Source of the DNA: Spartobacteria bacterium
Lineage (GTDB): Bacteria > Verrucomicrobiota > Verrucomicrobiia > Chthoniobacterales > UBA10450
Assembly: GCA_003169975.1 (NCBI GenBank)
Contig: PNAA01000024.1
Coordinates: forward strand, 223,273-287,272
Length of the DNA stretch: 64,000 bases
Direction of reading: 5' to 3'
Part shown: positions 18,132 to 27,644 of the stretch, in pieces
Layout of the letters: every line of letters starts with the position of its first letter
How positions within the stretch are numbered: position 1 is the first letter of the stretch
Translations under genes and position numbers: made by a program
Notes under the pieces: model-generated
The model's input: only the letters and a program-made list of their open reading frames with translations
Told to the model about the DNA's origin: nothing
The model's database searches: none

Positions 18132-18190
18132 GTTTCATCTGACTCAATGCCCCAGGCCTCGTGCGTTGACCGCCGTAATTTATCAATCCG

Positions 18191-18919
18191 ATGAGCCGGG
18201 ATTTTGAAGAATTGGATTACCGGGAGACACCGCTTGGCGAATTGATCCTGCGCCGGCGGCGGATGCTCTCGTTAGGCGGGATGGAGGTCTACGAGGTCAA
18301 GCTGGGCGACGCGTTCCTGATGTCGAGTTTGTTTCATGAGGTGGAAGTGGCGCTCGCGCATCTCGGGTTGTCGGAATTGAAAGGCGCGTCGTGGGACGTG
18401 GTGGTGGGCGGACTCGGTCTCGGCTACACGGCGGTCGCGGCCCTCGAGCATCGCGAGGTTGCGTCGCTTCTGATCGTCGATGCCTTGCCGCCGGTGATCG
18501 AGTGGCACCAGCGCGGCCTCGTGCCGCTGGGCGAAAAACTCACGAGTGATCCGCGCTGCCGGATGGTGGTCGGTGATTTTTTCGCCGGCGCCCAATCGGA
18601 GGATGGTTTCGATCCGGAGCAGCCAGGTCGAAAGTTCCACGCGGTGCTGCTGGATATCGATCATTCGCCGCGCCATTTGCTCGACCCTGGTAACGCCGCC
18701 TTTTATCAACCCGAGGGTCTGCGCGCGCTCTCCGCCCACTTACAACCGGGCGGCATCTTTGCGCTCTGGTCGGATGACCCTCCGGATGACGAGTTTCTTG
18801 ATGCCCTCGGCGCAGTCTTCCTCACGGTCCGCGCCCACATCGTCAGGTTTCAGAATCCGCTCTTGGAAGGAACCTCGGAGAGCACGGTCTATGTCGCCTC
18901 CAAGGCGGCCGCAAGGTAG
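18191..18919 (+). CDS. Spermidine synthase-like SAM-fold protein
   Basis: 242 residues with a Rossmann methyltransferase-like fold. VVVGGLGLGYTAVAALEH is the SAM/dcSAM-binding glycine loop, SLLIVDALPPVIEWHQRG carries the acidic residue after strand 2, and HAVLLDIDHSPRHLL is the region of the catalytic Asp in spermidine synthases. The N-terminal beta domain is short. True polyamine synthesis is uncertain, since the D-x-x-D substrate motif is only partly kept; it may be a spermine/spermidine synthase-like methyltransferase. Cytoplasmic. Confidence 0.72.
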   Translation: MSRDFEELDYRETPLGELILRRRRMLSLGGMEVYEVKLGDAFLMSSLFHEVEVALAHLGLSELKGASWDVVVGGLGLGYTAVAALEHREVASLLIVDALPPVIEWHQRGLVPLGEKLTSDPRCRMVVGDFFAGAQSEDGFDPEQPGRKFHAVLLDIDHSPRHLLDPGNAAFYQPEGLRALSAHLQPGGIFALWSDDPPDDEFLDALGAVFLTVRAHIVRFQNPLLEGTSESTVYVASKAAAR

Positions 18920-18929
18920 GGCTGCGCGC

Positions 18930-19391
18930 TCAAGCTTTCCCGCCAAAGGTAACGTAATCGTCGAGGTCGAGCAGGTCGAACCAGGTCTTCACGTCTTCGC
19001 GCGTTTTGTTGAATTGGCCCATGCGCTCGGCGAACATCTCGAGCGTTTCCACGTCGCTGTCCGGGCCGCGCTCGCTAAAGTAGGTGCTCCACTGCTGAAT
19101 CTCCCATGGGCTACGTTTGTTAGGCGCGTGCTCTTCGATCCACTCCAGCATTTCGCCGTCGCCCTTGCCCGTCGCGAGTTCGGCCTTGAGCGCCTCGGGC
19201 GTAATCCCGGTGAAACGAAACCAATGATAGTCGGCCGGGTTGTTGTATTTGAATTCGCCCGCCGTGCCGGCCAGCTCGGCGCGGCCCTTGTCGAGGATGC
19301 GGGCGAGGACGACATAGCCGCCGAGGCGCACTCGCGGGCTGCGGGGCGGACGTTGCGTGAGGTTCGGCGCGTGACTCAGACTTTTGTTCAT
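18930..19391 (-). CDS. DUF5069 domain-containing protein
   Basis: 153 residues. The sequence RSPRVRLGGYVVLARILDKGRAE is the standard opening of DUF5069, followed by YNNPADYHWFRFTGI and a C-terminal helix ending DLLDLDDYVTFGG. No signal peptide or known catalytic motif is present. The family is common in Verrucomicrobiota, which supports the taxonomic guess. It converges with the spermidine synthase-like gene, with stop codons about 10 bases apart. Confidence 0.85.
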   Translation of the reverse strand: MNKSLSHAPNLTQRPPRSPRVRLGGYVVLARILDKGRAELAGTAGEFKYNNPADYHWFRFTGITPEALKAELATGKGDGEMLEWIEEHAPNKRSPWEIQQWSTYFSERGPDSDVETLEMFAERMGQFNKTREDVKTWFDLLDLDDYVTFGGKA

Positions 19392-19425
19392 CAGGCAACT
19401 TAGCCGCGCCCAAGATTGCGCAAGT

Positions 19426-20274
19426 TCAGACGGCGCGCCGTGGAGGTTCGATCACCACCAACGCGATCCCGCCCAGGACCGCGAGGGACGCGCCGAGGAA
19501 GCGCCAGGTGAGCGGTTCTCCGAGCAAGAGAATCCCGCCGGTGGCCGCGAGGACCGGCACGCTCAGTTGCACGGTCGCGGCGCTCGCGGCTCGCAAACCC
19601 GACAGTGCAGCATACCAAATCACATAACCCGCTCCCGAAGCGATCGCCCCGGAGAGCACGGCATAACCGATACCCGCGCGATCAAGGCGCGTCCACGGGA
19701 AAAAAATCATGCTGAGAAGGAGAGCAAAGGGGAGGGCGCGCAAAAAATTGCCCGCTGTGGCGCTAGCCGGCATTTTCTCGCCTTTGCCCCGGAGCGAGTA
19801 AATGCCCCAGGCCACGCCGGCTCCGAGCATCAGGGACGAACCGACAAACGGCGGCGCCGAAAGACCTGGAAGCACGAGGAGGACGAGCCCGCCCACAGCC
19901 ATGGCTAGGCCGATCAGTTGGCGCGCGTGCAGCCGCTCGCCTGCGCGCAAACCCCAAAGAATCATCGTCGCCTGGACGGCGCCGAAGAGAAGCAACGCGC
20001 CCGTGCCGGCGGGGAGCGTGTTATACGCAAACGAAAAAGCCGCCGCATACGCGAAGAGCGCCAGGGCCGAGAGCCAGTTGCCAGCCTGACTCCAGGTCGC
20101 GCGGCGCAGCGTCATGATGAGCCAAAGCGCGGCCGCACCCGAGCAGATGCGGATGAGAGTGAAGCTGGCCGCGTCGATACTGGTGTGCTTCAACGCCGCC
20201 CGGCAGAGCAGCGAGTTACTCGCGAAGGCGATCATCGCCACCAGCGTAAGGATAAGAAGTCGTGTCGGTTTCAC
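19426..20274 (-). CDS. DMT superfamily (EamA) transporter
   Basis: 282 residues from the GTG at 20274, which puts MKPTRLLILTLVAMIAFAS at the N-terminus; a start at 20328 would add a non-conserved Arg-rich leader. Ten hydrophobic segments form two EamA repeats (residues ~8-135 and ~148-275), with a conserved Glu-Pro in ILLLGEPLTWRFLGASL. It lies in the inner membrane and exports or imports small metabolites such as amino acids; substrate unknown. Confidence 0.87.
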   Translation of the reverse strand: MKPTRLLILTLVAMIAFASNSLLCRAALKHTSIDAASFTLIRICSGAAALWLIMTLRRATWSQAGNWLSALALFAYAAAFSFAYNTLPAGTGALLLFGAVQATMILWGLRAGERLHARQLIGLAMAVGGLVLLVLPGLSAPPFVGSSLMLGAGVAWGIYSLRGKGEKMPASATAGNFLRALPFALLLSMIFFPWTRLDRAGIGYAVLSGAIASGAGYVIWYAALSGLRAASAATVQLSVPVLAATGGILLLGEPLTWRFLGASLAVLGGIALVVIEPPRRAV

Positions 20275-20595
20275 CGCTATCTCGCGCGACGGAACAAGCC
20301 GCCTCGTGCGACCAACTCCTAGCCGCATTTGCGCGATAACTGAAGCTGGACTTTTCCTCCCTCAGCAAAACAGAACGCGCGATCCTCGTTGCAGTTGACA
20401 GCGGGAAATGCAATCCACGACACTGCGTTGCGCCATGCCGCGCGCTCATGAGCACTCCTGACGAGAAAGCGGATGCCGGAAAGTTCGGCACTTTCGGCGG
20501 CGTCTTTGTCCCCAGCACGCTCACTATTTTTGCGTCATATTGTGTCCTGCCAACTCAATCTCTCCACTTCAGGCTGCCCTGTCCCAAACTGCACT

Positions 20596-21099
20596 ATGAC
20601 TTCACCACCTGCCCTTTTAGTTGAACCGCGCAGCAACGATCACTGGAAGTTCCTGCGCGACGTCCTCGTCTTTCAGCTCAAGATGTTCATTTCCAACGTG
20701 CGCGATTTCGCGCTCATGCCGGTCTCGCTGGTCGCGGCCTTCATCGACCTCTTCTTCAAGGGCGAACGTCATGGAGCGCTCTTCTACCGCGTGCTTCGAT
20801 GGGCTGCGCACAGCGAAAAAATGATCGACGTTTACAGCGCGATCGAGAGCGACCCGACGAGCAGCCTGGAGGTCAATCCGAACTACACGGTCGACGCCGC
20901 CATCGCCCGGCTCGAGGGCGTGCTGGTGCGGGAGTGCGAGAAGGGCGGGACGGCGGCGAGCATCAAGGCCGCGATGGATCGGACGATCGAGCAACTGCAC
21001 AAGGAAACCAGCGGCCCCCGTGACCGGGTGCGGGAGAAAGTCGCGCGCGTGACCGATAAACTGCGCAACAAAATCGACCGCGGCTCCGGCGAGAAGTGA
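20596..21099 (+). CDS. Conserved hypothetical protein with one hydrophobic helix
   Basis: 167 residues from the ATG at 20596. A hydrophobic stretch (FISNVRDFALMPVSLVAAFIDLFF, residues ~31-54) is followed by a long charged helical region ending RVREKVARVTDKLRNKIDRG. It could be a membrane-associated amphipathic protein. The upstream frame from 20473 is open but carries no recognisable sequence. Function not recognised. Confidence 0.6.
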   Translation: MTSPPALLVEPRSNDHWKFLRDVLVFQLKMFISNVRDFALMPVSLVAAFIDLFFKGERHGALFYRVLRWAAHSEKMIDVYSAIESDPTSSLEVNPNYTVDAAIARLEGVLVRECEKGGTAASIKAAMDRTIEQLHKETSGPRDRVREKVARVTDKLRNKIDRGSGEK

Positions 21100-21164
21100 C
21101 GATCTCGATCCATCCCTGCGTTCCGCCGTTGCATCCATCGTCAACGCCGTCTCTCGTTTGATTG

Positions 21165-22958
21165 ATGGATGCGCACAAATTCTTCGCCGAGCTAAAGCGG
21201 CGCAACGTTTACAAAGTCGCAGTTGCCTATGCGGTCGTGGCGTGGCTCCTGATCCAGATCGCCACCCAGGTCTTTCCGTTCTTCGATATTCCGAATTGGA
21301 GCGTGCGGCTGGTGGTGGTCCTGCTCGTTGCCGGCTTCCCGATCGCCTTGCTCATCGCGTGGGCGTTTGAACTCACCCCGCAAGGTCTGAAGCGAACCGA
21401 GGTCGCCGATGCGCAGCCGACGCCCGCGCGAAATCACGCCTGGATTTATGTCGTGGCGGTGGCGGCTCTCGGCTCCATTGGCTTGTTTTTCCTCGGGCGC
21501 TCGATCGCGCGGAGCGGTCAATCTGCTCCGGAAGCGAACCCCAACTCGATCGCCGTTCTCCCTTTCGATAACCTCAGCGGCGATCCCGATAACGTCTACT
21601 TCACCGAAGGCGTGCAGGACGAAATCCTGACCCGGCTGGCGAAGGTGACCGCCTTTAAAGTCATCTCGCGCACTTCCACCCAGCGCTTCAAGAGTTCGCC
21701 CGACGATTTGCCGCAGATCGCTCGACAGCTCGGGGTGCGGAATATCCTCGAGGGCAGCGTGCAGCGGGCGGCGGGCTTGGTGCGCGTCAATGTCCAACTA
21801 ATCAACGCGGCTTCCGAGGCGCACCTTTGGGCTAACAGCTACGATCGCAAAACGACCGACATCTTCGGCGTGGAAAGCGAGATCGCGCAGTCCGTCGCCG
21901 ATACGCTCGCGGCCAGGCTCACCGGCGCCGAGAAACACGCCCTCACCGCCCGCCCGACCGAGAGCAGCACAGCGCACGACCTGTATCTGCGGGGACGTTT
22001 TTTCTGGAGCAAACGCAACGCGGCCGGTTTCCAGAAGGCGCTCGGTTATTTCGAGCAGGCGGTACAGGCCGATCCGAATTACGCCGCGGCCTATTCGGGC
22101 ATGGCCGATTGCTATCTGCTCCTGCCACTCTATGGCGGCGGCGCGCCGGTGGAACTCTACCCCAAGGCGATCGCGATGGCGCAGAAAGCGATCGCGCTCG
22201 ATCCGGAGCTGGCCGAACCGCACGCTTCACTTGGGCTGGTGCACGCGTTATTCGACTTCGATTTTCCCGCCTCGGTGCGTGAGTTCGAGCGGGCCATCCA
22301 ACTCAACCCGAATTATGCCACCGCCCACCAATGGTTTGGCGACTCCGCCCTCCCGTCCCTCGGGCAATTCGATCGCGCCAATGCGGAAATGAAACGGGCG
22401 CTCGAGCTCGATCCGCTCTCGGTCATTATTAACGACGACGTCGGCTCGACCTATTGGATCACCGGCCGCTATGCCGACGCCGTCGCCCAGTTGCGCAAGA
22501 CGATCGAAATGGATCCGGGCAACTACTATGTGCACCGCGATCTGGGCCAGGCGCTGGAAGGCGCGGGCGACCGGCCCGGTGCGATCGCTGAATATGAAAA
22601 GGCGGTTCGGCTCGACGACGATCCTTATCCGCTCGCGCTGCTTGGCGCTGCCCAGGCCAAAGCGGGACAACGCGACACCGCGCTCGACATTTTGCGGCGG
22701 CTGGAGGAGACAGCCAAAAAGCGCTACCTGCCGGACTACGCCTTTGCCCTGCTCCATCTCGCGCTCGGGGAGAAGGACGAGGCGTTGCGCTGGCTGGAAT
22801 CGAGTTACGCGCAACACCAGCCGGAGATCGATTGGATCCGGGTCGATCCCGATCTGCGTCCACTGCACGGCGACCCGCGTTTCGAAGCGCTGGCCGAGAA
22901 AATCGCGCCCGCGCGCGAGTTCACCACGCCGGCTCCGGCGCTGGCCGTGAATCGCTGA
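21165..22958 (+). CDS. Membrane TPR protein with FlgO-like domain
   Basis: 597 residues. The N-terminus FFAELKRRNVYKVAVAYAVVAWLLIQ onward contains two membrane helices to about residue 66, and a third lies at ~90-112. Next comes a FlgO/TolB-N-like domain (NSIAVLPFDNLSGDPDNVYF, then LGVRNILEGSVQRAAGLVRV) up to ~250, and then six or more TPR units (~255-520, for example AAYSGMADCYLL, PEPHASLGLVHAL-like helices). This architecture is known from adenylate-cyclase- and CadC-related proteins, but neither a DNA-binding nor a cyclase domain is present. A scaffold or sensor role at the inner membrane is inferred. Confidence 0.82.
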   Translation: MDAHKFFAELKRRNVYKVAVAYAVVAWLLIQIATQVFPFFDIPNWSVRLVVVLLVAGFPIALLIAWAFELTPQGLKRTEVADAQPTPARNHAWIYVVAVAALGSIGLFFLGRSIARSGQSAPEANPNSIAVLPFDNLSGDPDNVYFTEGVQDEILTRLAKVTAFKVISRTSTQRFKSSPDDLPQIARQLGVRNILEGSVQRAAGLVRVNVQLINAASEAHLWANSYDRKTTDIFGVESEIAQSVADTLAARLTGAEKHALTARPTESSTAHDLYLRGRFFWSKRNAAGFQKALGYFEQAVQADPNYAAAYSGMADCYLLLPLYGGGAPVELYPKAIAMAQKAIALDPELAEPHASLGLVHALFDFDFPASVREFERAIQLNPNYATAHQWFGDSALPSLGQFDRANAEMKRALELDPLSVIINDDVGSTYWITGRYADAVAQLRKTIEMDPGNYYVHRDLGQALEGAGDRPGAIAEYEKAVRLDDDPYPLALLGAAQAKAGQRDTALDILRRLEETAKKRYLPDYAFALLHLALGEKDEALRWLESSYAQHQPEIDWIRVDPDLRPLHGDPRFEALAEKIAPAREFTTPAPALAVNR

Positions 22959-23078
22959 TCCTCATCGCTGCCGGCATCGCGAATTGGATTGACGCGCATC
23001 GGCCACGCCTCACATTTCCACCGGCGGCCTCTTAAGCCGCCAAACAACCAATAGAACCAATAGAAAGAAAATACTCAA

Positions 23079-23522
23079 ATGAAGAAATACCTCACCCTGG
23101 CGGTTAGCGCCGCCTTGTTCACGGCCTGGACGGGCCTCAGCTCCGCGCAAAGCGACGCTCCTTACACCGAAGGACCCGTCTGGCAAATCACCATGGTCAA
23201 AGCCAAGTATGGAATGAGTGACGACTATCTGAAGGGTCTGGCCAAGACCTTCAAAGGCACACTCGAGGAAGCCAAGAAGCAGGACATTATCCTCGATTAT
23301 AAGATCCTCATCGGCGACGCCGCTAATCCGCAGGATTTCGACATCCTGCTAATGGTGGAATCGAAAAACATGGCCGCGTTCGATAATGGGCGGGAAAAAT
23401 TCGATCCTATCGCGAAGAAGATCGAGGGCAGCGTCGATCAGCAGCGTGCCACCGCGACCAAGCGCCTGGAGATTCGTGAAATCATGGGCAACAAACTGAT
23501 GCGCGAAATCACCCTCAAATAA
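23079..23522 (+). CDS. Small secreted protein, dimeric-barrel-like
   Basis: 147 residues. Signal peptide KKYLTLAVSAALFTAWTGLSSAQ. The mature part has the strand-helix pattern VWQITMVKAKYGMSDDYLK ... DFDILLMVESKNMAAFDNG that resembles a ferredoxin-like dimeric alpha/beta barrel (ABM/NIPSNAP type). No catalytic residues were identified. A strong hairpin 18 bases downstream ends the transcript. Confidence 0.65.
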   Translation: MKKYLTLAVSAALFTAWTGLSSAQSDAPYTEGPVWQITMVKAKYGMSDDYLKGLAKTFKGTLEEAKKQDIILDYKILIGDAANPQDFDILLMVESKNMAAFDNGREKFDPIAKKIEGSVDQQRATATKRLEIREIMGNKLMREITLK

Positions 23523-23539
23523 TCGGCCTTCATGGCATC

Positions 23540-23572
23540 GCGCGCCGCGACTCCACATCGCGGCGCGCTTTC
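23540..23572 (+). terminator. Strong GC hairpin after 23522
   Basis: GCGCGCCGCGA pairs perfectly with TCGCGGCGCGC across a 7-base loop and is followed by TTTCCCC. Position just after the stop at 23522 suits a terminator, though the T tract is short. Confidence 0.6.
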
Positions 23573-24229
23573 CCCGGGAACTCCCGGAGACGTAGGCGAA
23601 TCAAAGCCCGCTTGCAAGTATCCTGCTGGATAGTTACGCCAGCGATAGCTACTGCGCGGCACAGGGCGGAAAGTCGCGGAGCGTTTGAGAGATTGATCAA
23701 TGAAATGTCAAATGCATAGATGTAGGTGTGGGGTTGATGACCAACCGCAGATGACCCGGCAGGAACATCCTCCTGACCCTGGTCCTGACACCAGTTTGCG
23801 GCTGCAACTTGTCTTGCCGACCAGCGGGGCGCCCATGTTGAGTACGGACTGCGCGGTCCCAGCGGAGAAACTGGCTGGGGAACAGGCGAAAGGGCAAGAC
23901 TTTACCAGGACGAAAGTCGGACCGCACGCGTGCATCTTCGACTTTAAGCAGACAACGCCTCGTCGCGCGCCAGCGACGAGCCCTTCCGAACGCGAAAGAG
24001 AGGCTCAAGCGCTGCGACGCGGCCTTTCTTGCGCAGAAGGTTAGGTCCATCGCTCCGACGCGGCTTCCCTGACCCGAAAGAATGGCCCCGGGGCGGCGAC
24101 GCGACCCGTGTTTGCGCAAACAGTGCCTCGGTTTTTGGTGCGCGCACTTTGTTCCGGTAGGCTCGTTAGTCTCGATCGATTTCTTCAACCGACTTGCAAA
24201 GGACGCTATCAACGAGCCGAAATCAGTGT
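23573..24229. other. Long intergenic region, no gene recognised
   Basis: About 650 bases. Several medium-length open frames exist on both strands, but none has a ribosome-binding site, signal peptide or recognisable motif, and they overlap each other. No member of the palindromic repeat families was seen. Confidence 0.4.
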
Positions 24230-24919
24230 ATGGTGGCGGGTGCCAACGCCCATTCATTCACGCAGCGACTCACTTTTATTTCCGTCCTTCTTTTCTTTTC
24301 CGTTCAGCTCAGCGCGGCGGATGATGCCAGACTCGATCACGCGACGGCGACGAGATGGAAGGAAGAGTCGAATCGAGACGGGCTCATCATTTACAGCCGG
24401 ACGCGCGCCGGCTCGGCCCTAAAGGAATTAAAGACGGTCGGGGTGATCGATGCGACCTCGAGCGTGGTCTTCGCCGTGCTCGATGACGTAGCGGCGTATC
24501 CTGGCTTCATGCCCTATACATCGGAGTGCAGTGTCCTGATGAGAACGGGAGATTACACGATCGCCTACCAGCGCCTTGAGCTACCGCTGATGAGTAATCG
24601 CGACTACACGCTGCGTTCCGAGCATTTCAAAACGGCCGGGTCAAACGGCCCGATCTATCGCATCCAATGGGAGCCGGCCAACAATCTCGGTCCGTCGGAA
24701 AAGCCGGGCGTAGAGCGAGTCAAGGTCTGCGAAGGCGGTTGGCTTATCGAACCGGATGGTGCAGGAGCGACTCGTGCCACTTATTCTATCTACACTGATA
24801 GCGGGGGCGCTATTCCGGCCGTTATTGCCAACACCGGGAGTCGGATGGCGATCCGAAAAATGTTCGGTGCCATCCGGAAGGCGGCGCACGAGGCGAAGTA
24901 CGCGGCGTCGAAAAGCTGA
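24230..24919 (+). CDS. Exported START-domain (SRPBCC) protein
   Basis: 229 residues from the ATG at 24230, giving the signal peptide core LTFISVLLFFSVQLSA. The rest is a START-type lipid-binding domain: DGLIIYSRTRAGSALKELK, then VVFAVLDDVAAYPGFMPYTSEC and PLMSNRDYTLRSEHF, ending with the long C-terminal helix AIRKMFGAIRKAAHEA. Bacterial START proteins bind hydrophobic ligands; this one should act in the periplasm. A start at 24194 is open but would bury the signal sequence. Confidence 0.8.
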   Translation: MVAGANAHSFTQRLTFISVLLFFSVQLSAADDARLDHATATRWKEESNRDGLIIYSRTRAGSALKELKTVGVIDATSSVVFAVLDDVAAYPGFMPYTSECSVLMRTGDYTIAYQRLELPLMSNRDYTLRSEHFKTAGSNGPIYRIQWEPANNLGPSEKPGVERVKVCEGGWLIEPDGAGATRATYSIYTDSGGAIPAVIANTGSRMAIRKMFGAIRKAAHEAKYAASKS

Positions 24920-24982
24920 GTGCGGACCGGACTCGCGCGCGCAGCGCAAGAGGGCAGGGAAGCGATCGGCGACTGGCCTCGA

Positions 24983-26089
24983 TCAGAGTGTGGGTGGGGA
25001 CGGTGGCTTGGCGGTGAGTTTGTTGACGAACCCGTTAGTCGCTTTTTCCAGGATGATTCCCCAGGCACTCATGACGGCGAGCGTAGCGGCCGTTATGACA
25101 AAAAACGTCCAGATCGGTTGTTCGCGAATGCGGAGCCCCAGCCAAATGACATAAGGCTGGTGCACCAAGTATATGCCATAAGAGAACGCGCCCACGAGGG
25201 CGAAGACTTTCGCCGGAATCGCGAACCGGGCGATGATTCCAGCGATGCCAACCAGGACGAGGAAGCAGCAGCCGCCGGTCGCGAGGTCGACGAAGGTGTA
25301 AGCGAACCCGCCATGATATAGCTGGAGCGCCGCCGGATAGAGAACGACTCCGGTGAGCAAACCGAGGCCGCCAAGGAGAAAGCGTTCCACGCGGTCTTGT
25401 GAGCGGCTGTCCCACATACCAAGCGCCATGCCGAGGGCGAATTCCGGCAACCGGCAAATGGCGAAGCCGCCCAGGACCCACATGCCGTTCTGCGGATAGG
25501 GAATGAGCATCAGATAGCGCACAAAAAATCCGAGAGCGCAGGCGATGAGCAGAAAGGTCGAAGGCCCAAGCTTTCTTGCCCCCCAAAAGAGAAGCGGAAA
25601 AATCAGATAGAACTGGATGAGCATGGAAAAATACCACCAGGAGGCGTTCAGGTAGAAAAAATTCATGTCGATATTGATGAAGCGCAGACCGAGCAGGCTG
25701 AGCACGATCCGGCCATCGACCTTCTCGAAACGCGCGACGAAAGGCGAAACTAGGTAAACGACGTGCGCGACCCAGTACATGGGATAAAGGCGGAAAAGCC
25801 GCGCCCGGTACCATGCGCCCCACGCCACCGGCCCCGCTGCAGCCCGGCGCTCCGTCGATTGCATGAGCACCCAGCCGCTCATGATGATGAAAGCACCGAC
25901 CGCATGGAACCCCATCCCGGAAAGTTTTATCCAGGCCAGTCCGAGAAAAGTCGTCAGGCCAGCCGGGAGGCTGCTCCAGTCGGCGGGCGCCAGCGAGCCA
26001 TGCTCAAAGTAGGTATTGTAGAAATGAAAATAAACGACCACGAGAATGGCCAAGCCTTTTGCCACATCGAGCCAGAGAAGTCGCTTCAT
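24983..26089 (-). CDS. Acyltransferase 3 family membrane protein
   Basis: 368 residues from the ATG at 26089, where the family start RLLWLDVAKGLAILVVVYFH appears with its conserved His. Ten or so transmembrane helices follow. RARLFRLYPMYWVAHVVYL contains the conserved Arg-x-x-Arg-hydrophobic-P motif of the family, and LVGAFSYGIYLVHQPYVIW is the typical last helix pair. Members O-acylate extracellular sugars, peptidoglycan or membrane glycans from cytoplasmic acyl donors. The target here is unknown and no glycan cluster is adjacent. Confidence 0.9.
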   Translation of the reverse strand: MKRLLWLDVAKGLAILVVVYFHFYNTYFEHGSLAPADWSSLPAGLTTFLGLAWIKLSGMGFHAVGAFIIMSGWVLMQSTERRAAAGPVAWGAWYRARLFRLYPMYWVAHVVYLVSPFVARFEKVDGRIVLSLLGLRFINIDMNFFYLNASWWYFSMLIQFYLIFPLLFWGARKLGPSTFLLIACALGFFVRYLMLIPYPQNGMWVLGGFAICRLPEFALGMALGMWDSRSQDRVERFLLGGLGLLTGVVLYPAALQLYHGGFAYTFVDLATGGCCFLVLVGIAGIIARFAIPAKVFALVGAFSYGIYLVHQPYVIWLGLRIREQPIWTFFVITAATLAVMSAWGIILEKATNGFVNKLTAKPPSPPTL

Positions 26090-26323
26090 CACCGTTCGGT
26101 TAACAGCGCCGATGCGAATTAGAAAGGAAGAAGTGAAAGCGCGATCAAAAACGCAGGAGAAACCGCGGTGAATCCCCACTACAGGGTCGATGCCCGCATT
26201 GCGTGGCTGGGGACGTGCCAGTGCGCGAGTGCAAGAGGCTGATTTGCCGCGAGCCGGATGCACTGGTTCACGCGACTGACATACCCGCGGGGCAAGGCAT
26301 TGGCAATCCCTGCGCCGGAGGTG

Positions 26324-27157
26324 CTACGTCACGGTGAACTTCGCTGTCGGTCTCTGACCGCTTGTCAAGCCGGTGCTCCCGATCGTCTGCGCGCCGACGG
26401 TCGCGTTGAGCGGGATCTTCACCTGCGCCGTAAAAGCTCCCGTCGCGTTGGTCGTGAAGGTCCCCAGCGGGGTCTTCCCGTTGACCGAGTCCGTGAAAAA
26501 GAGCTTCACCTGCTCGGCGGCGGCGAACCCACTGCCCCTCACCTGGACCGATGCTCCCGGCGGACCGGAGTTAGGGGAGAGTTTCAGTCGCGCCCTGGAC
26601 ACCGACGGAACGATGATCGTGAAGAAAGCCTGCGGGAAGTCGTGACTAACGAAACTGTCGTCGCTTTGCTCGGACTTTCTCGAGCCGGCCACGGTCGATC
26701 TCATCACGTAGGTTCCCGCCGCGAGTCCGGTCACGTTGACCGTCATGGTCGCATCCAGATACGTTCCTGGTGGCACGGAGAGGTCGTTAACGGTGGCACC
26801 CAGGCAACGCGTCTCAATCGTGTAACCGGGATCCGCTCCATCCGCAGCCAGCGAGTCGTTGAACGGAACCGTGGACGGCGTCGTCTGATTCGGGTCGGGA
26901 AACGTGCTTTCGTAGGTAACAGCGGTCAGCGTAAAACTTGCCGCGACCGTGCTCGGCACTTGCACCCAGTACGACAAGCCGACGGAACTGTAACCGGTCC
27001 AGGACGAGGAAACGCTGAGGGTAAAAGAAGCGGTCCCCGAACTGAGGGTGATGCTGTTTAAGCCGCCGCTCTGCAAGATCAACGTTTCGTTGGCGCCGTA
27101 GGTTAAACCGGCGATCAAGAGAAGGCAGCCGATGGTGATACTGAGTTGTTTTTTCAT
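26324..27157 (-). CDS. Secreted protein with IPT/TIG-like C-terminal domain
   Basis: 277 residues. Signal peptide KKQLSITIGCLLLIAGLTYGA is nearly the same as that of the broken gene at 53703-55121 (KQLLAIAISSLLLTAGLTFGQ), and both go on with a short beta domain rich in Thr and Ser. Residues ~195-277 (LKLSPNSGPPGASVQVRGSGFAAAEQVKLFF) resemble an IPT/TIG or bacterial Ig fold. Extracellular adhesion or binding is likely; no enzyme motif is seen. Confidence 0.65.
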   Translation of the reverse strand: MKKQLSITIGCLLLIAGLTYGANETLILQSGGLNSITLSSGTASFTLSVSSSWTGYSSVGLSYWVQVPSTVAASFTLTAVTYESTFPDPNQTTPSTVPFNDSLAADGADPGYTIETRCLGATVNDLSVPPGTYLDATMTVNVTGLAAGTYVMRSTVAGSRKSEQSDDSFVSHDFPQAFFTIIVPSVSRARLKLSPNSGPPGASVQVRGSGFAAAEQVKLFFTDSVNGKTPLGTFTTNATGAFTAQVKIPLNATVGAQTIGSTGLTSGQRPTAKFTVT

Positions 27158-27332
27158 CTAATTCTGTGGCTGATTGCGGGTTGTATCGATTTCGTGCGTG
27201 CTTGTCAAGGCTCTCGGCAATTCTCTCGTGCGGCCAATTGGGTGGACTGACGAACCAGCGCAAATGCCAGGGCACTTCGCTTTTCTCCAGACCACTTAAC
27301 CGAGGCATGAAGCCTCCTTGTTGCGAGACCAC

Positions 27333-27605
27333 TTAATATCCGACGACAGCTTCGTCCACGTAGCAATACAACCAGCGTTCCCCCGGCTGCGCCGAAGCGA
27401 TGACGGGGTGGCCGATCGCGTGCGCGTGTTTGCTGGCATGTTGATTGGGCGAGCTATCACAGCAGAGCGTCGCGCCGCATTCCTGGCACGTCCGCAAATG
27501 GACCCAGGTAGCGCCGATCTTCACGCATTCTTCGCACTCGCGGCGGTGCGGTTGTTTGATTGAGGTAATCGCGTCGATATGGGAGCAACTTTCTTCAGCC
27601 GTCAT
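27333..27605 (-). CDS. UBP-type zinc finger protein
   Basis: 90 residues, essentially one ZnF-UBP domain. Ligand spacing is clear: C-S-H near the start, ECEECV, RTCQECGATLCCDSSPNQHASKH and AIGHPVI. Bacterial stand-alone UBP fingers occur widely, often next to efflux or stress genes; eukaryotic versions bind ubiquitin C-termini, but the bacterial ligand is unknown. It starts 39 bases after the emrB-like gene ends, so it is probably the last gene of that operon. Confidence 0.85.
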   Translation of the reverse strand: MTAEESCSHIDAITSIKQPHRRECEECVKIGATWVHLRTCQECGATLCCDSSPNQHASKHAHAIGHPVIASAQPGERWLYCYVDEAVVGY

Positions 27606-27644
27606 GGATTCCTTTCTTTCATACAGTTTCGCCGAGTTGTCACG

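Noticed and set aside
23697-24257. Minus-strand frame of 186 codons in the long gap
   Set aside because: No ribosome-binding site, signal or recognisable motif, overlapping equally long frames on the other strand; treated as non-coding.
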